DNA from: Conoideocrella luteorostrata | Taxonomy: Eukaryota; Ascomycota; Sordariomycetes; Hypocreales; Clavicipitaceae | Direction of reading: 5' to 3' | Length of the DNA stretch: 64,000 bases | Assembly (NCBI GenBank): GCA_032433595.1 | Contig: JASWJB010000205.1 | Coordinates: 1 to 64,000 of the forward strand | Shown: piece after piece, positions 35,401 to 46,880 of the stretch | How the letters are laid out: each line of letters begins with the position of its first letter | Position numbering within the stretch: position 1 is the stretch's first letter | Translations under genes and position numbers: made by a program | The notes under the pieces: model-generated | What the model was told of the DNA's origin: nothing | The model's input: only the letters and a program-made list of their open reading frames with translations | The model's database searches: none

Positions 35401-36078
35401 CATTAATAACATACCTTGACGCTTCTCTCACTAAGACAACGCCCACAGAAAACGATAAAGAAAGGGAAGATGGGGGAGCCGCCCTTGGTGCCTGGTCCTC
35501 GCCTCCATTCATCCTTCGCCCTGCGGCCATTGTGATCGCGACACTTGCAGAATTGACAGGTTAGCTAACAGCAGATATGCCACATGTCCAGCTCTGATCT
35601 AACCTTTAAAGGGACCGGCATTCAGGGCCAGAAGAGACCTCATGACGCTTGTCATATAGCATCAGGTTTCAATGTCCGGACAGCGCGACGTGTTGAGAGT
35701 TCAGAAGGGGCCGGGAGCTTGATCCCCAAGGGTACGTGGAGGAACGAAGGTGAAAACATGATGCCAAATCTCCGCTGGGAGCTGTGACACATTTTGATGC
35801 GCCCTTTCAAGTTGGGCTCGCTTCGAACTGCATGGCTGGCCTGAATCCAAAAGTTCTGTTGGTTTTCTCCTCTTTTCTGTCCAAGAAAATTCATCCAATC
35901 GATTCCAGGCTGTCTGCGTACCACTATACGATATATCTGCTATATCTTTATGGTGGTTATCAGAGGTGGGAATTCCAGATACGAAATCTGTTCCATCTGA
36001 ATGAGGTGCTTTCTCAGTCCAATCCTCAATGTCCGGTCGAACGATGGCTATATCGTTCACGGACACAGAAGAGGCCAT
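32422..36078 (-). pseudogene. Decayed F-box/zinc-finger family gene, split by a MITE
   Basis: Reading the minus strand from 36078 gives pieces of one protein in changing frames. First comes an F-box-like segment (QLPAEIWHHVFTFVPPRTLG). Then LKPDAI is followed by stops at 35652-35654, 35640-35642, 35622-35624 and 35565-35567, with recognisable sequence between them, and a CXXC...CGRC zinc-ribbon region (TCQFCKCRDHNGRRAKDEW, then FCGRCLSERSVK). An intron of about 50 nt follows. Next is SGHIEIIKGAFEDATALGTA, broken by TAG at 35070-35072. A C2H2-like finger (FFCKKCRKSM...VQHYAAEH) has TAA at 34337-34339 just before it. At least four frameshifts occur (about 35240, 34590, 33845 and 32750). Several stops sit where family memory suggests Trp or Arg, implying C:G to T:A changes. 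A 260-bp element interrupts the 3' third. This is a dead member of a fungal family of unknown function; the C-terminal low-complexity part (32422-33175) is assigned by position. Confidence 0.75.
33176..33435. mobile_element. MITE-like element (family A), complete copy, 260 bp
   Basis: The ends form a 29-bp inverted repeat with two mismatches: left GCATGCGGGGGACAGTTTAA and onward at 33176-33204, right its near reverse complement ending at 33435. Direct CTG triplets flank it (33173-33175 and 33436-33438), compatible with a 3-bp target duplication of the PIF/Harbinger type, though three bases prove little. The interior is very AT-rich (33241-33360) with no coding capacity. A second copy's right end opens the window (1-78). 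It sits inside the decayed F-box/zinc-finger gene. Confidence 0.78.
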
Positions 36079-36659
36079 TTCAGAGCGCGATTATATCAAG
36101 GGGATTGTAACACATCAAATGGCCGCGTATTATTTCTCCTATGTTCACAGAAAACATCGCGTCAAAATTGTCACGACCAAGATGCGAATATCATATGAAC
36201 GAGGTGGTTTTGCTCCCTTCGTGACTGATTGGGTGCGAAAACCTTGGTTCGTAAGGCACAAGCTGTAATGAAACAAGCATTCACGAGGAGTAGAGAATGG
36301 ATATATGTCACAAGCGTTGATTAAATAGCTGTATTGGTGTTAGTAGACAATGAGGTCGGGCTGGGGTCCTGCTACACATGACTAAGCTGTGATGTGATGT
36401 CACGACGCATTTTAGACAGATTTTACTCACGTCACCACTTCCACATCGGTTCATAATTGCAAGGTAATGGATGAAAAAACCAATCTATACAGGAGTAGTG
36501 TAGTGGGATTGCTTGACGCTTGGGCGAATCGACTGCCTATACAACACAATACATCTAAGGCATCTAGTTTCCCCCCCATATATTTACAAGTATGCAAGAT
36601 GCAACTCTAAACAACCACACGTGCTGAAGTGATCGAATAAACCTTCCCCTAAAGTCTGT
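36079..36659. other. Upstream of the decayed gene, downstream of the Zn2Cys6 gene
   Basis: No gene, RNA or repeat is supported. Short open frames on both strands lack any recognisable sequence. Confidence 0.5.
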
Positions 36660-39357
36660 TTATTGCGTATTCATCATATTCGTCTCCTGATCAGTGGTAT
36701 CTCCACCCCCATATACCTGGAAGCTTTGGTCTGCACCCCAATTGGCCATTTGCGCAAAGTTCTCAAAAGCACCCTATATCCAGTATTAATTGATATGAAT
36801 TCAAGCCAAAAAAGAAGTCAACATACCCAATCAAAATTAGCAGTCAAGTCAGGTTCGGACTTGGGCACTCCACCTAGGTTTGTGAACATTGCGAATGGTG
36901 ACTGTGGTCCCATAGAACTCATTCCGCCGTCCATAGTGAAGTCACCGAGGTTGGGGGCAGGGAGACTGAACTCCATGCCCATAAATGCGCTGCTGTTGGT
37001 ATTGGTAAACGGGCTCAGACCAGTACTGAAATCGGGCAGTCGCTCTGATGAAATACTTTCTGGTCCTAGTGCCGGCATAGCTGGGTCGACCAGTCCACTA
37101 GTTGCAAGTGTTGATAGGGAGTCCGCCTGAGCATTGGCAGACCCGTTGGACATATCTGTAGGCTCTTTAAGCTTTTGAAGCATGATTTCAACTGTCTTGG
37201 CCCCTTTGTAAGCCTCCATGGAGCTATCCGCTAGGCTCTTCCAGATGACAGCCGCATCTTCCAGCGAGCCAATCATTCTAGTTCGCCGCTCGGGTGACCA
37301 ACGAAATGATCCCTCAGAATCGTTAGGCGAGCCGCGTTGGTTCGCTGTATTATCGTAGTGTAGATCCAAAACGATAAGCATGGCTGGGAGGACGAATTCC
37401 TTGGTCGCAATCGACTTGACGTACCATCCAACGGCGCGCAACCGACCGTTACTTTGAGACTCACGATGAAGAGTTTGTAAATGCTCCATAGCCTGCAGGG
37501 ATGCCTCAATGGCACTCCTCCTCGAGTGTGCGTATCGCGGATTCTGTCGTGCCCTGGACATGTATTTTCGATGCAAGAGACACATGATCTTTTGATATAA
37601 AATATCAATATTGAATCTCGCTATTATGAGTGCAACAGGATCTTGCGAGTCAGCCAACGAGCCGAGCTTTAGGTGAGGGGGCAACTCCTGCATGATTTGC
37701 TTTAGCTTTGCGTCAAATCGGATGATCTCATCGTACGGCACTCCCTTATCAACTCTGTTGGTTGCTTGCAAGATGTTGCTTAACTCGATGCAGAGTCTAG
37801 CCTTGGCGATCATATATGAGATGGGAGTTGCTTCCGTACTAGGCCGTGAGGGAGGCAACACTCTAGTATCCGGATTGAATTCGTCATCGTAGATATTATT
37901 TGGCAGCTGAGTATCGCAGTCATGATCATAGATCATACTAGGCAGTGACACCTGGTGAGAGAATATGCAATCAGCCATGCGAACCAACGCCCAGGTTCGC
38001 CGCCTCATTTCCTGCTCAGCTCGTTAGAAAATCGAGTGGTAGTTTGACAAAATTAGATGTCAACGTACGGCTTGGTATGGTGTTAGGGATGGAAACCATT
38101 TTGCGTCTCTATGATAGCCCATGCGGAAAGCTACCCGGATGATTGAAGACACAATCATCCACAGCCCGAGGTCAGCATCCCACCTTGACGAGTACTCGCC
38201 AAACACGTAAAGCAGCATAGTCTCTACTGTGTGTTCCACTGGTTTAGTATAATCGGCTTTCATCAAGCATTGCACAGTTCGGAGCCGATACTCGGCAGCA
38301 AGTTCCAGCGTTCGACCTCGCCACTCTGGAGGTTCATCTCCAACTCTTTGATAACTTAACATGGCTAGAGTTAGTATTGAGTACAACAAGCCCAGCCACA
38401 TGATGGGTGTTTGGGCTGGATCCTCCCAGTGGTTGCGAAGTTGTTGCAGAAATGCTGGCCCATGTATAATACTGACGGCATTGTCCATGGAATTGAAGTA
38501 TCGACTACACAGCGCTAGGACACTCGACTTGTGTGGGAGCTCTGCTCTGAGCTCTACCTCGGAAGCCGGGGATGCACCTAATAATAATGTCGGTCCTTCC
38601 CGGGCCGTGGCGGGCTTTGACGATCGTACCTTTTCGTAACTGTTTTCTAGCTCCTTTTTGTGACTTGTAAAGAAGTTTTTGACCTCTGCAATGTCGGAAA
38701 GGATTAAATGCCAATGTTCCTGACCAATATACATCGACTTGCCCTTGTCAGCATCGACTTTGAGAACACCAATGGATTTGGCCAGATGCTCATCTACATC
38801 GCTTTCGTCTTCGGCCATGGCTGCTTCATTTTCGCGGTTTTGTCGGGCTGCCGAGGAGCCACTATCTGTGACGGACTGCGATGTAGATATGCTGGTGCGT
38901 GGAGCGTTTGTGTCGATATTTTCCCCGTTATGCATCAATGATAAGACGAGTCCCTCGAGCCGGTCTATCCTACTTTGCATGTCATCGGGGCTGGAGTCAC
39001 CTTGGTTTTGGCTCTTCTTGCGAGAAGTAGGTGCCGCATAGGAGCAGGCCGTCGTGTCCATGCCCTCACGCTTGGTGCAATTGCTGCAGGGATGATTTCG
39101 ATCGCATTTCCTATCACTTCAGTCAATATCAGACCTTGGCGTCATCGTCACAAAGTCTATAATCTTACAGCCTAGGATTTGAATGTTAGCTAGAGCATTA
39201 GGTGAAGCTATGAGTGTGGAGCTTTCTATACTTACTTCCTCGTCCTGCATGGGTAGCAGCTCAGAGGCACTCTGTTTCGCTTGCGGATGACACGAAATTG
39301 ATCTTCTGGGGATCTCCCTCCATTAGATGAATTTGTTGAAGGAGGTGTTGGAGTCAT
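36660..39357 (-). CDS. Zn2Cys6 fungal-specific transcription factor
   Basis: I model five exons: 39357-39236, 39171-39169 (three bases), 39110-38069, 38011-36827 and 36773-36660, giving 821 residues. The DNA-binding domain is C34-YP-C37-RTRKLK-C44-DRNHP-C50-SN-C53-(x10)-C64. Its CX2CX6C spacing appears only if the codons AAG CTG are rebuilt from AA, the GCT microexon and G. Skipping the microexon gives CX2CX5C, which would break the binuclear cluster. A coiled-coil-like stretch (MQSRIDRLEGLVLSLMHN) follows, then a Fungal_trans middle homology region (ALCSRYFNSMDNAVSIIHGP to about residue 500), and a Gly/Ser/Phe-rich C-terminus (NFDWGAFENFAQMANWGADQ) that may activate transcription. Targets are unknown. 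The nearest upstream genes lie more than 2.5 kb away, so no cluster link is evident. Confidence 0.88.
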
Positions 39358-41925
39358 GTTTGCTAAGTTGCTTTGATTCTCCTTTCCCTATTCCACCTGA
39401 GTCAAAAATGTTCGTTGGTAAGTCAGGCCAATCGGAGCTTAGTAGTCGCGTCGGACATAGGGTCGCGACCTGCTCTCCCGACCGCTGCCGCCTTTTTGTA
39501 AATCAACAATTACCAAGATACGACACTTGGCGGCAATGGGACCAAACTTTTCCAAGTGGCATGGGTAAAGACAAAGCAGTTCTGCAGATGAATGAATGAG
39601 ACCGGTTGGCTAGCACAAGCGATAGCGTTGGGTGTATTGTAGTATCTTGTACCAATGTGATGACGTCGTGACAGGCGTATGAAAAGAGGAGCCAGTTCAG
39701 TCTATTGGAATTTGGGTGCACAAAGTTCAAGACGAGAACAAGTCCACAACCTCAAACACCCAAGCCTTTCACCCCAGCGATTGATCTCCTTACTATGTTG
39801 TGATATGCAATAAAGACTTTCCTTCCTCACTTTGTCACGTCGGCACAGCTGTAAATGCCCCTGGTATGACGGGAAACAGACCAAAGACTTTTCTCAAGAT
39901 TGTCGAGACATATAGTAGGAAATCAGGAGTCGACAAGGCGATTAGGTCGATAGAAGACCTATAATATAAGAATATGTGGCAAGAGGGGAATTGTTGGCTA
40001 GATGCAAATCAGGTCGAGACGCCAGGCGAGCAATTCGAACCAGACGTCTATCACTCTGTGAAATCGCTAACACTGGGATGTCGCTGCTGAAGGTGCGCGC
40101 AGACAGCAGTTGCAATCGCGCGTACTTGCGCAATCAGTTAACGGCGTAGTGGTGAGGAAATGGTGAGAAATGAAGAGATGGCCGTGAGAACGTGGCTGCA
40201 ACCAGGGATGAAAGACACGAGGAAAGAGGAGGGTGGAATAAGAATAAGACTTAAGGGTCTGGACAAGAGAAGACGTCAGCTTTATTTGCGCCGCTGATGG
40301 TCGTGATATCGGCACCAAGCAGCACCAGTCATTGGCTGGTAGGCTAGGAGCTTTGAGCTAATTGACTGAACTCCTCCGTTGATAGTCACTTTCAGAGTGT
40401 AAGTGGCGCTGGAGGAGGCGAATGTCTGCTGGAGGGGCTCCGGATTTGGGGGGCGGCTCGTCCGGGTTAGTAACGATTCAATGCTCCAAGACAGCCCCGT
40501 TTGCCCATGTCTCGCCTAGTCCAATACTGACGCCACTTGCGTGGAATGAATGATCGATCCAATCAGTCAAAGCCGCAAAACCCGAAACACCTTGAAAAGC
40601 TCTAGTCAATCAAAGCTGAAGTATCTAAGTACATACTGCCCTTTAGCTGAGATACTCAAAGAAAAAAGCCAGCCACCAGAAACTTCCCAGTCATGTTTAC
40701 GCAGAGCAGTTAATTTAGTCTATGTGCAGCTGGATGCACACACGTACATATACAAGTACCCATATACAAAGTGAATTCTCGAGACTTAAGATGCTACCTT
40801 GCTGAGCGCTAATATATATTATATGGCAGGGCAATATGAAGTGAGTAAAGTAGTAGTAAAGCTCCTTGTTCAGGCATTTCGTCCGGAAAGCCCCTGCGAG
40901 TACTGAGGAAGCATTTGCCGAAAAAAACGCAGAGCGCAGGGGACTTGCACCAGACTTGCACCGTGCCGAGTGAAAGGGGTTTTTGTTGGGGAGTGGGGGG
41001 TTCTCCCAATAATCGCCATGGTGTTAACGGACTTTCATTACCACTGAACTCGAAATACATCTCACCGAGCTACTACTGCACCTCAAAAAACTGGAACGGC
41101 CAAAAAAAACAAAGCGATTCTTGCAGCTCTAAAGGGTTGCCAGGCTGCCAGGCTACAGTGGCATACGTGGATGCGCTTATCGATGAAAGATCAGTGCATG
41201 GTGCTTTGTGACTCACAGCCGCGCCACAATGCACACAATACAGGGGGGGAGGGTGGGAGGGGGTGGAGGTGCCAATAGGAAGATGCGTACGGAGTAGTTA
41301 CTTGGCCGCCAGAGATGGCCGATGCTACAGTTATTTGTAAGCCGCTGAAACAACCTCTGACTGTTCCCCGCGGGCAGGCACCACAATTCTTTGTACTTGA
41401 CTCTAACGCGACGTATCGGCAGATGAATGCGCGAAAACATTAAGGTTCTCAAGAATATCCTAGAGCTACTACCCAAAAAGGCATCCGGTGTCGTACGTAC
41501 AAGGTAGCTTCACCATGCTGGTGCATCGGCATAACACCATGGACCAGTCGGCATAGTGATTGAGGTCATAGAAAGGCATACATTCATTCATTAGCCAATA
41601 GCATGCTATCGAGGCCCTTTCGCTTCATAACATTGGCCCCCCAGGTTTGCCCGCCCAGCGAAGTAACCGATCACACAAACGCTACACATTATTCTCGACT
41701 TGAACTGCTGTTTTTATCTCAGCGTTCCTTCAGTATGAATCAATTTTTCTCCACAAGCAAACTGCGGAGATTTTAAGGATGTATCTCCCCAGCCTCGAAT
41801 CAATCGTCATATTTCGCTCATGGCGAAGCAGAGGTCGAGGTAGTTGCGCCACCTATGATATTCAGCAAGTCAAGGCTCCAGAAGCATCCCAATTGAGGGT
41901 ATGGATAGTATTGATTTTGGTTTCC
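39358..41925. other. Long intergenic region upstream of the Zn2Cys6 gene
   Basis: About 2.6 kb without a supported gene. It contains the Zn2Cys6 promoter, a G-rich quadruplex-type motif at 41243-41263, one decamer copy at 41287-41296 and the 3' flank of the glutaredoxin gene. Open frames here are short and unrecognisable. Confidence 0.55.
41243..41263 (+). other. G-quadruplex motif with single-base loops
   Basis: Runs of 7, 3, 3 and 5 G are separated by single A or T bases, the tightest class of canonical quadruplex motif. It is intergenic, about 690 bp beyond the 3' end of the glutaredoxin gene. Folding is inferred. Confidence 0.7.
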
Positions 41926-42776
41926 TCATGCAGCTGCGTCTGCGGTTCCCCCGACACTGTATGGTTTAAAGAAGTCTTCGTTATTGCCAAGCTCTTCCTT
42001 GATCTAATTTATGGGGTTAATAGTTGGTTAAAAATTTAACGAAGGCGCTAGAGAAATTTAGGATTCGGTATGCGACTTACAATATCCAAGCCGCCAACAA
42101 GTTCTCCATCAATCCAAAGCTGAGGGTAAGTCGGCCATTCAGCGAATTCCTTCAGGCCCTGACGGACCTCGTCATCAGCCAGAATGTTAAAGAAACCATA
42201 CTTAACCGAGTTCTCGCGCAAGAGGGCAACCATCTGTCGTGAAAAGCCGCATTGTGGTGAGCTAGGTGTTCCTTTCATGAACATCATAACTGGGGCAGCC
42301 TTGACAAGATCGCCTAGGCGCTTGAACAGCTCGTCCTTTTGAATTTCTGGATCAGCGTTGGTTATCTCCTCCTTTGCTGGTGCAGTTGTCTGTTCGGTAC
42401 CGTTCAAGCCGGCGGCTGGTGCGGAGCCATCTTTCTGAGCATGCGTCTCAATGGCGGTTCTGACTTTGACGGCGCTGCTGCCGCTAACAGTCTCAACTAC
42501 CTGACCGTTTCGGATAAGTACAAGAAAGGGAACGGCCGTGACGTCGTAAGCTTCGCTGATATCGCTCAACTCTTCGGCATTGATCGATACCCATTTTGTG
42601 CTGAGGGGCTCTCCGACGGGATATTCTGAGGCCAAGGTAGATAAAACCGTAGACATCTGGGCGCACGGGGCCGCCCACGGAGCATGGAAAGAAACCACGA
42701 GAAGGGTCGACGGGGGCAGTGAGCCCAGCACCTCGTCCCACTGCGATGGTGTAATAATCTCGGTGATAGTCGACAT
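41926..42776 (-). CDS. Monothiol glutaredoxin Grx3/Grx4 type
   Basis: This is a cytosolic-nuclear multidomain monothiol glutaredoxin that binds a [2Fe-2S] cluster with glutathione and signals iron status to fungal iron regulators. Exons are 42776-42081 and 42003-41926, giving 257 residues. An N-terminal thioredoxin-like domain (residues 1-110) has WAAPC at 34-38 in place of the CXXC site, so it is not a redox thioredoxin; this is normal for the family. A charged linker (about 112-145) leads to one glutaredoxin domain with the CGFS site at 176-179 and WPTYPQLWIDGELVGGLDI downstream. The C-terminus ends in an Ala tail. The intron begins GTAAGT. An in-frame ATG 12 codons upstream exists, but starting at MSTITEI gives the usual N-terminus. 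Confidence 0.93.
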
Positions 42777-44389
42777 GATGAAAAATACAGGCCGAACAGA
42801 TGGCGTGCGCAAATTGAAGGCTCACGTGTTGCGAAGTCGAGAGTCGTTTGCAATAGAAACGGGTGGGAATGCGAAAGATTAGAAATTTGGCGGGGCAACT
42901 TTCTGATTCCCGAGCTTCGGGACAAGCCAATAGAGAGCGGGGGCAGACTACGGTTATACAGCCTTGCGTCATTTCGAGCGCCTCGCATTGGACGACCGGG
43001 TCGAGGCCGGCGCGGCCGATGAATGCTCAGACTTGATTGTATACCATTGCTAAACATCACATCCGTGGAATCCCACAGCTATAAACTTAAACATGTGTGG
43101 ATTCACCCGTTCTGTTTGCAAATTGAAAGCCTCTTTGGCCTTACTCGCACAGGAACGGCGTCTGGCATCACTACGCGGCGGCGGCAGCAGCGGCGGCGTG
43201 TGCGAAGGAGCTGCATTCCTACTTAGTCCAAGAGAAGCATTTGCACGATAAATCTCCGCCCCTTCCACAAGTCGCGACGTTGATTTATAACAGAACGGTC
43301 GGATTCTCCGTCGGCCTGCCTTCATGGCAGCTCGAATTGAGCAGGATCGCTTTGGCTATGATATCTCCGACAATAATATCTCCTTCGGATGAAGCTTCAA
43401 CATGCATACGTAAGGCTAACCTGGCCTTTATATGGCCTTTTATTTATTGCTTTTAATGCAAATTAGCCGTTATCCCGAGCGACGAGTGCCTTGATATAGG
43501 CACACCCGTAAGCCGTTCTCAACCATTCCTTTCCTACGGCATAGCGGTTTTATCTATATACCTCGACGAGCTCTGGAGGAGTAGCAGAAGGAAAACCAGT
43601 CTTCCTAGTAAAAATAAAGGCGGTCTCCGACGCGACAGCTTACCATATCAGGCGTCCTTTGTACAGTTAGATTCCACACTGGTATAGCCAAGATTTGACT
43701 CTAACGAATAAAATAAATTATAGTCAAGACTCTGGTTGAGTAGTACAGACCAGTTGGTTCTGCAGTTTTAGAGGCGGGATCCGTCACGTATGTGATCTCT
43801 TGCTGGCCAAGCCAAACACGAACCACCTCGAACCGTGTTTTCCTGTTTGAACTGGCCCACTGAGTCGTACAACGCCGGCCTCAGGACGATGTGGGCTGTC
43901 AAAAAAGGGCTGCTGAGAGCCCCTGGCACATCCTAGTGTGTGCGTCAGCACCCCAAGCAACGTCAACTCATCCACCATCGACTGCATGGTACCCAGTCAA
44001 TGCCACCAATCAAGCCGTCAGCCCCGCATGACAACCCAAGCAAAGTCAACGTCAGCGTCGCCAACCCCCCAGTTCAGCTTCCGAGCTCATAAACCTTTGC
44101 AACACCAGACCAGCTCGACTTGCCATACGCTCTCCTAATTCTCTCCATATTCGGCTAGTAGCTAAACTCGATTTTTCTTTTGTTGGTTGATTCAGCACCA
44201 AGTTGTCTGTCGACTCCGATAGAGCCTGCAGACGTTGATTTTGTCTGACCGTTGTAGCACCCCGTAACCGAGAACGACCGACCAGGAGCTTCACTGGCCC
44301 ATTCGACCTGTGAGCGACGCCATTGTCTCTCCTCAACTTCTTCAGCAGCCGCTCAGCCGCGACTTCGGCTTCGGCCGTATTTCTGCACC
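42777..44389. other. Divergent intergenic region between glutaredoxin and abp1
   Basis: About 1.6 kb without a supported gene. A short GGC/GCA-rich stretch (GGCGGCGGCAGCAGCGGCGG) is near 43178. It should hold both promoters; the abp1 leader is probably long. Confidence 0.5.
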
Positions 44390-46880
44390 ATGGCATCGTT
44401 GAATTTGTCCATCAATGGGCCCTCCATAAAAAGCAGCTACAGTGGAGTTGTCAATGGCCCGCCTCCATCTTCCGCCTCGGCCACGTTTGCGCAGTGGGCG
44501 CTCTTCTCGGTGCAGGCTCCTTTGATGAACGCTTTCCAGGATAGTGGTTCCAAGGAAAGCATTCTCAAGGTTGAGAGCACAGGAGGTATAAACATCCGTT
44601 TCCAGCTTGGTCTCCGTTCCGATCCAATGTACTGATTGCTGACACGACCTTCTACTCAGATGGTGAACTAGCTGATTTGATTGAGGACTTTAATGAGGGT
44701 CGAATTCAGTTTGCTTTCGTTAAAGTCAAGGACCCCAATACTACTCTTCCTAAGAATGTTCTCATTGCTTGGTGTGGCGGCGGTGTCCCCGAGCGCACAA
44801 AGGGTTACTTTACTAGCCATACGGCCGCCGTAGCTAAGGTTTTACACGGATATCACATCCAAATTACCGCGCGGTCCGACAGTGACCTTGAGCCCGAGGC
44901 TATGATGCGAAAAGTTGGTGATGCGTCTGGTTCCAAATACTCTGCCGGAGGCTCTGATACTTTTACTCGTGCCGCTCCTCCGCCAGTCAAGTCAAAGCCA
45001 GTATTTACTCCGACTTCTTCAAGCACCGGTAGAGCATTTGACCCTCTTGTTGCCGCTCGATCGCGAAGGGATGATAATGTCGATGACGAGGGATGGGGTG
45101 TCGATGCCCCTCCAGTTACGAGGACCCAGGTTGAAAGAGTGGAATCTGCATACAAGCCTACCAAGGTCAACATGGCTGAGCTCACCAAGCAAAAGCCAGA
45201 GACTTCCCGATTCGATCCACGAAGTCGTCAATCTGACGATCTTGGTGATATCGTGAGAGGTGGTTATCAACCTGTGGGCAAGGTTGATATCGGTGCTATT
45301 CGGGCTGCTGCGAAGAACAAGGAGGATGACCGACCTGCACCTGTTAAAGGAGCGTACGAGCCAGTTGGAAAAGTCGACATTGCCGCCATCAAGGCCAGAG
45401 CTCAGAAGCCAGCCGAGGAAAGGGAAGAGGAGGCTCCAGAACCCAGGCCTCTTACAGAGCGGGCTGCGGCCTTCTCTCAGCCTAGTCAGTCAGAGCGCAT
45501 CACATCAATGCCCAAGCCAAAGGTGGCGAACAAATTTGGTGGCGCATCGACGTTCACCGGCACAAAAGCTCCGACACCGGGAGGGTTAGGCTTCGGCGCT
45601 CCGGCTGCCCCTACAGCTGCACCAGTAGGGGCTGCCAGCCGTACCTTTGCAGACCAAGGAGGCAAGACTCCGGCACAGCTTTGGGCTGAGAAGAAGGCGA
45701 GAGAGAGAGGCTCAGATGCTGGGGCTCCATCCTCACCTGGATCCGCGCCCCCTGTGACTGCCCAAAAGAGCGGAGAAGGCTGGAAGAGCGGTTATACAGG
45801 AAAATCATGGGCTCCGGTGCAAGCATCCGGTTACTCGCGCGATACTACTGCGGATGCCAACTCCCAGCAGAATACTGGAGATGCCCCAAGAGGAGTCGCA
45901 GAAGACGATGACGATTCTGTTGGAGGGGTTTCCTCCCTTAGAGATCGGTTCAAGGACACCTCTCTTATGAGTTCAGCACCAATACCTTCTGCTCCTCGAC
46001 CTCACGAGGAAAACTCACCACCCCCTCCGCCCATTTCCAACAGCTCGCGGCCGTCCGGCGGCTTTGCTCTCCCTGGACTTCCAAGCCGGCCCCCTCCAGC
46101 AGATGAAGAGGATGAGGAGAATGAGACGGCTGGTTCTGCTTATGATCGGGAGGCCTCACCGATCCGCGTTGCCGCTCCTGTCCCTCGTGCCCCCGAACAT
46201 GAGCCTGAATCCGAGCCTGAATCCGAACCTACACGGCGAAATCTGCCGCCTCCGCCTCCCGCACAGGAGATTGAATCTGCGGTTCCTGTTACCACCAAAC
46301 CACACGCACCAGAACCGGGGCCGGAGCCGGTGCCGGTGCAGGAGCTGGATTATGGGACAGCTGGCAATGCTGCAGCAGGCGGTCACCAAGCTGTAGTTAT
46401 GTACGACTATGAGAAAGCTGAGGGCAATGAGATTCAGTTAGTTGAAGGGAAAACCGTCACGAACATTGACATGGTGGACGAGGATTGGTGGATGGGTACG
46501 AATCATCTCGGCGAGAGCGGCTTGTTCCCCAGCAACTATGTCGAGCTCGTTGAAGAGGAACAGACCCAAATTGCGCCTGTAGCTGCGCCTTCTGCACCCG
46601 AACCCGCTGCACGAGCGGTTCCCAGTGCGCCAGCGACAGCAGGGCCAACCGCTACAGCCCTGTATGACTACGAGGCAGGTGAAGACAATGGTGAGTGAAA
46701 TCTTTGTTTCAGATTTCAACTTTTTAGCCGGGATGCTAACAAGAGCGACAATAAGAACTGTCATTTCCTGAGGATGGAAAAATCACTAATCTGGAATTTC
46801 CGGATGATGACTGGTGGTTCGGTCACTTCAACGGACACGCTGGTCTATTCCCGTCCAATTATGTGCAGCTGGACTCTTAA
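44390..46880 (+). CDS. abp1: Actin-binding protein Abp1 (ADF-H and two SH3 domains)
   Basis: Abp1 binds F-actin in cortical endocytic patches, activates Arp2/3 and recruits partners through SH3. Exons are 44390-44585, 44660-46690 and 46756-46880, giving 783 residues. The ADF/cofilin-homology domain covers about residues 1-135 (ELADLIEDFNEGRIQFAFVK). A long acidic, Ala/Pro-rich middle contains three repeats of GxYxPVGKVDI/KVDIxAI type (YQPVGKVDIGAIRAA, YEPVGKVDIAAIKAR) that may match the acidic/Arp2/3-binding zone, plus polyproline. SH3-1 is VVMYDYEKAEGNEIQLVEGK to LFPSNYVELV, and SH3-2 is ALYDYEAGEDNELSFPEDGK to LFPSNYVQL. The last intron splits SH3-2. Yeast Abp1 has one SH3; two are common in filamentous fungi. 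EPESEPESEP is a small in-frame repeat. Confidence 0.93.

Noticed and set aside
35000..35530. 176-codon minus-strand frame starting MAAGRRMNGG as an independent gene
   Set aside because: Its first part is an out-of-frame shadow of the zinc-ribbon block and its last part a shadow of the SGHIEIIKGAF block. Both belong to the decayed F-box/zinc-finger gene.
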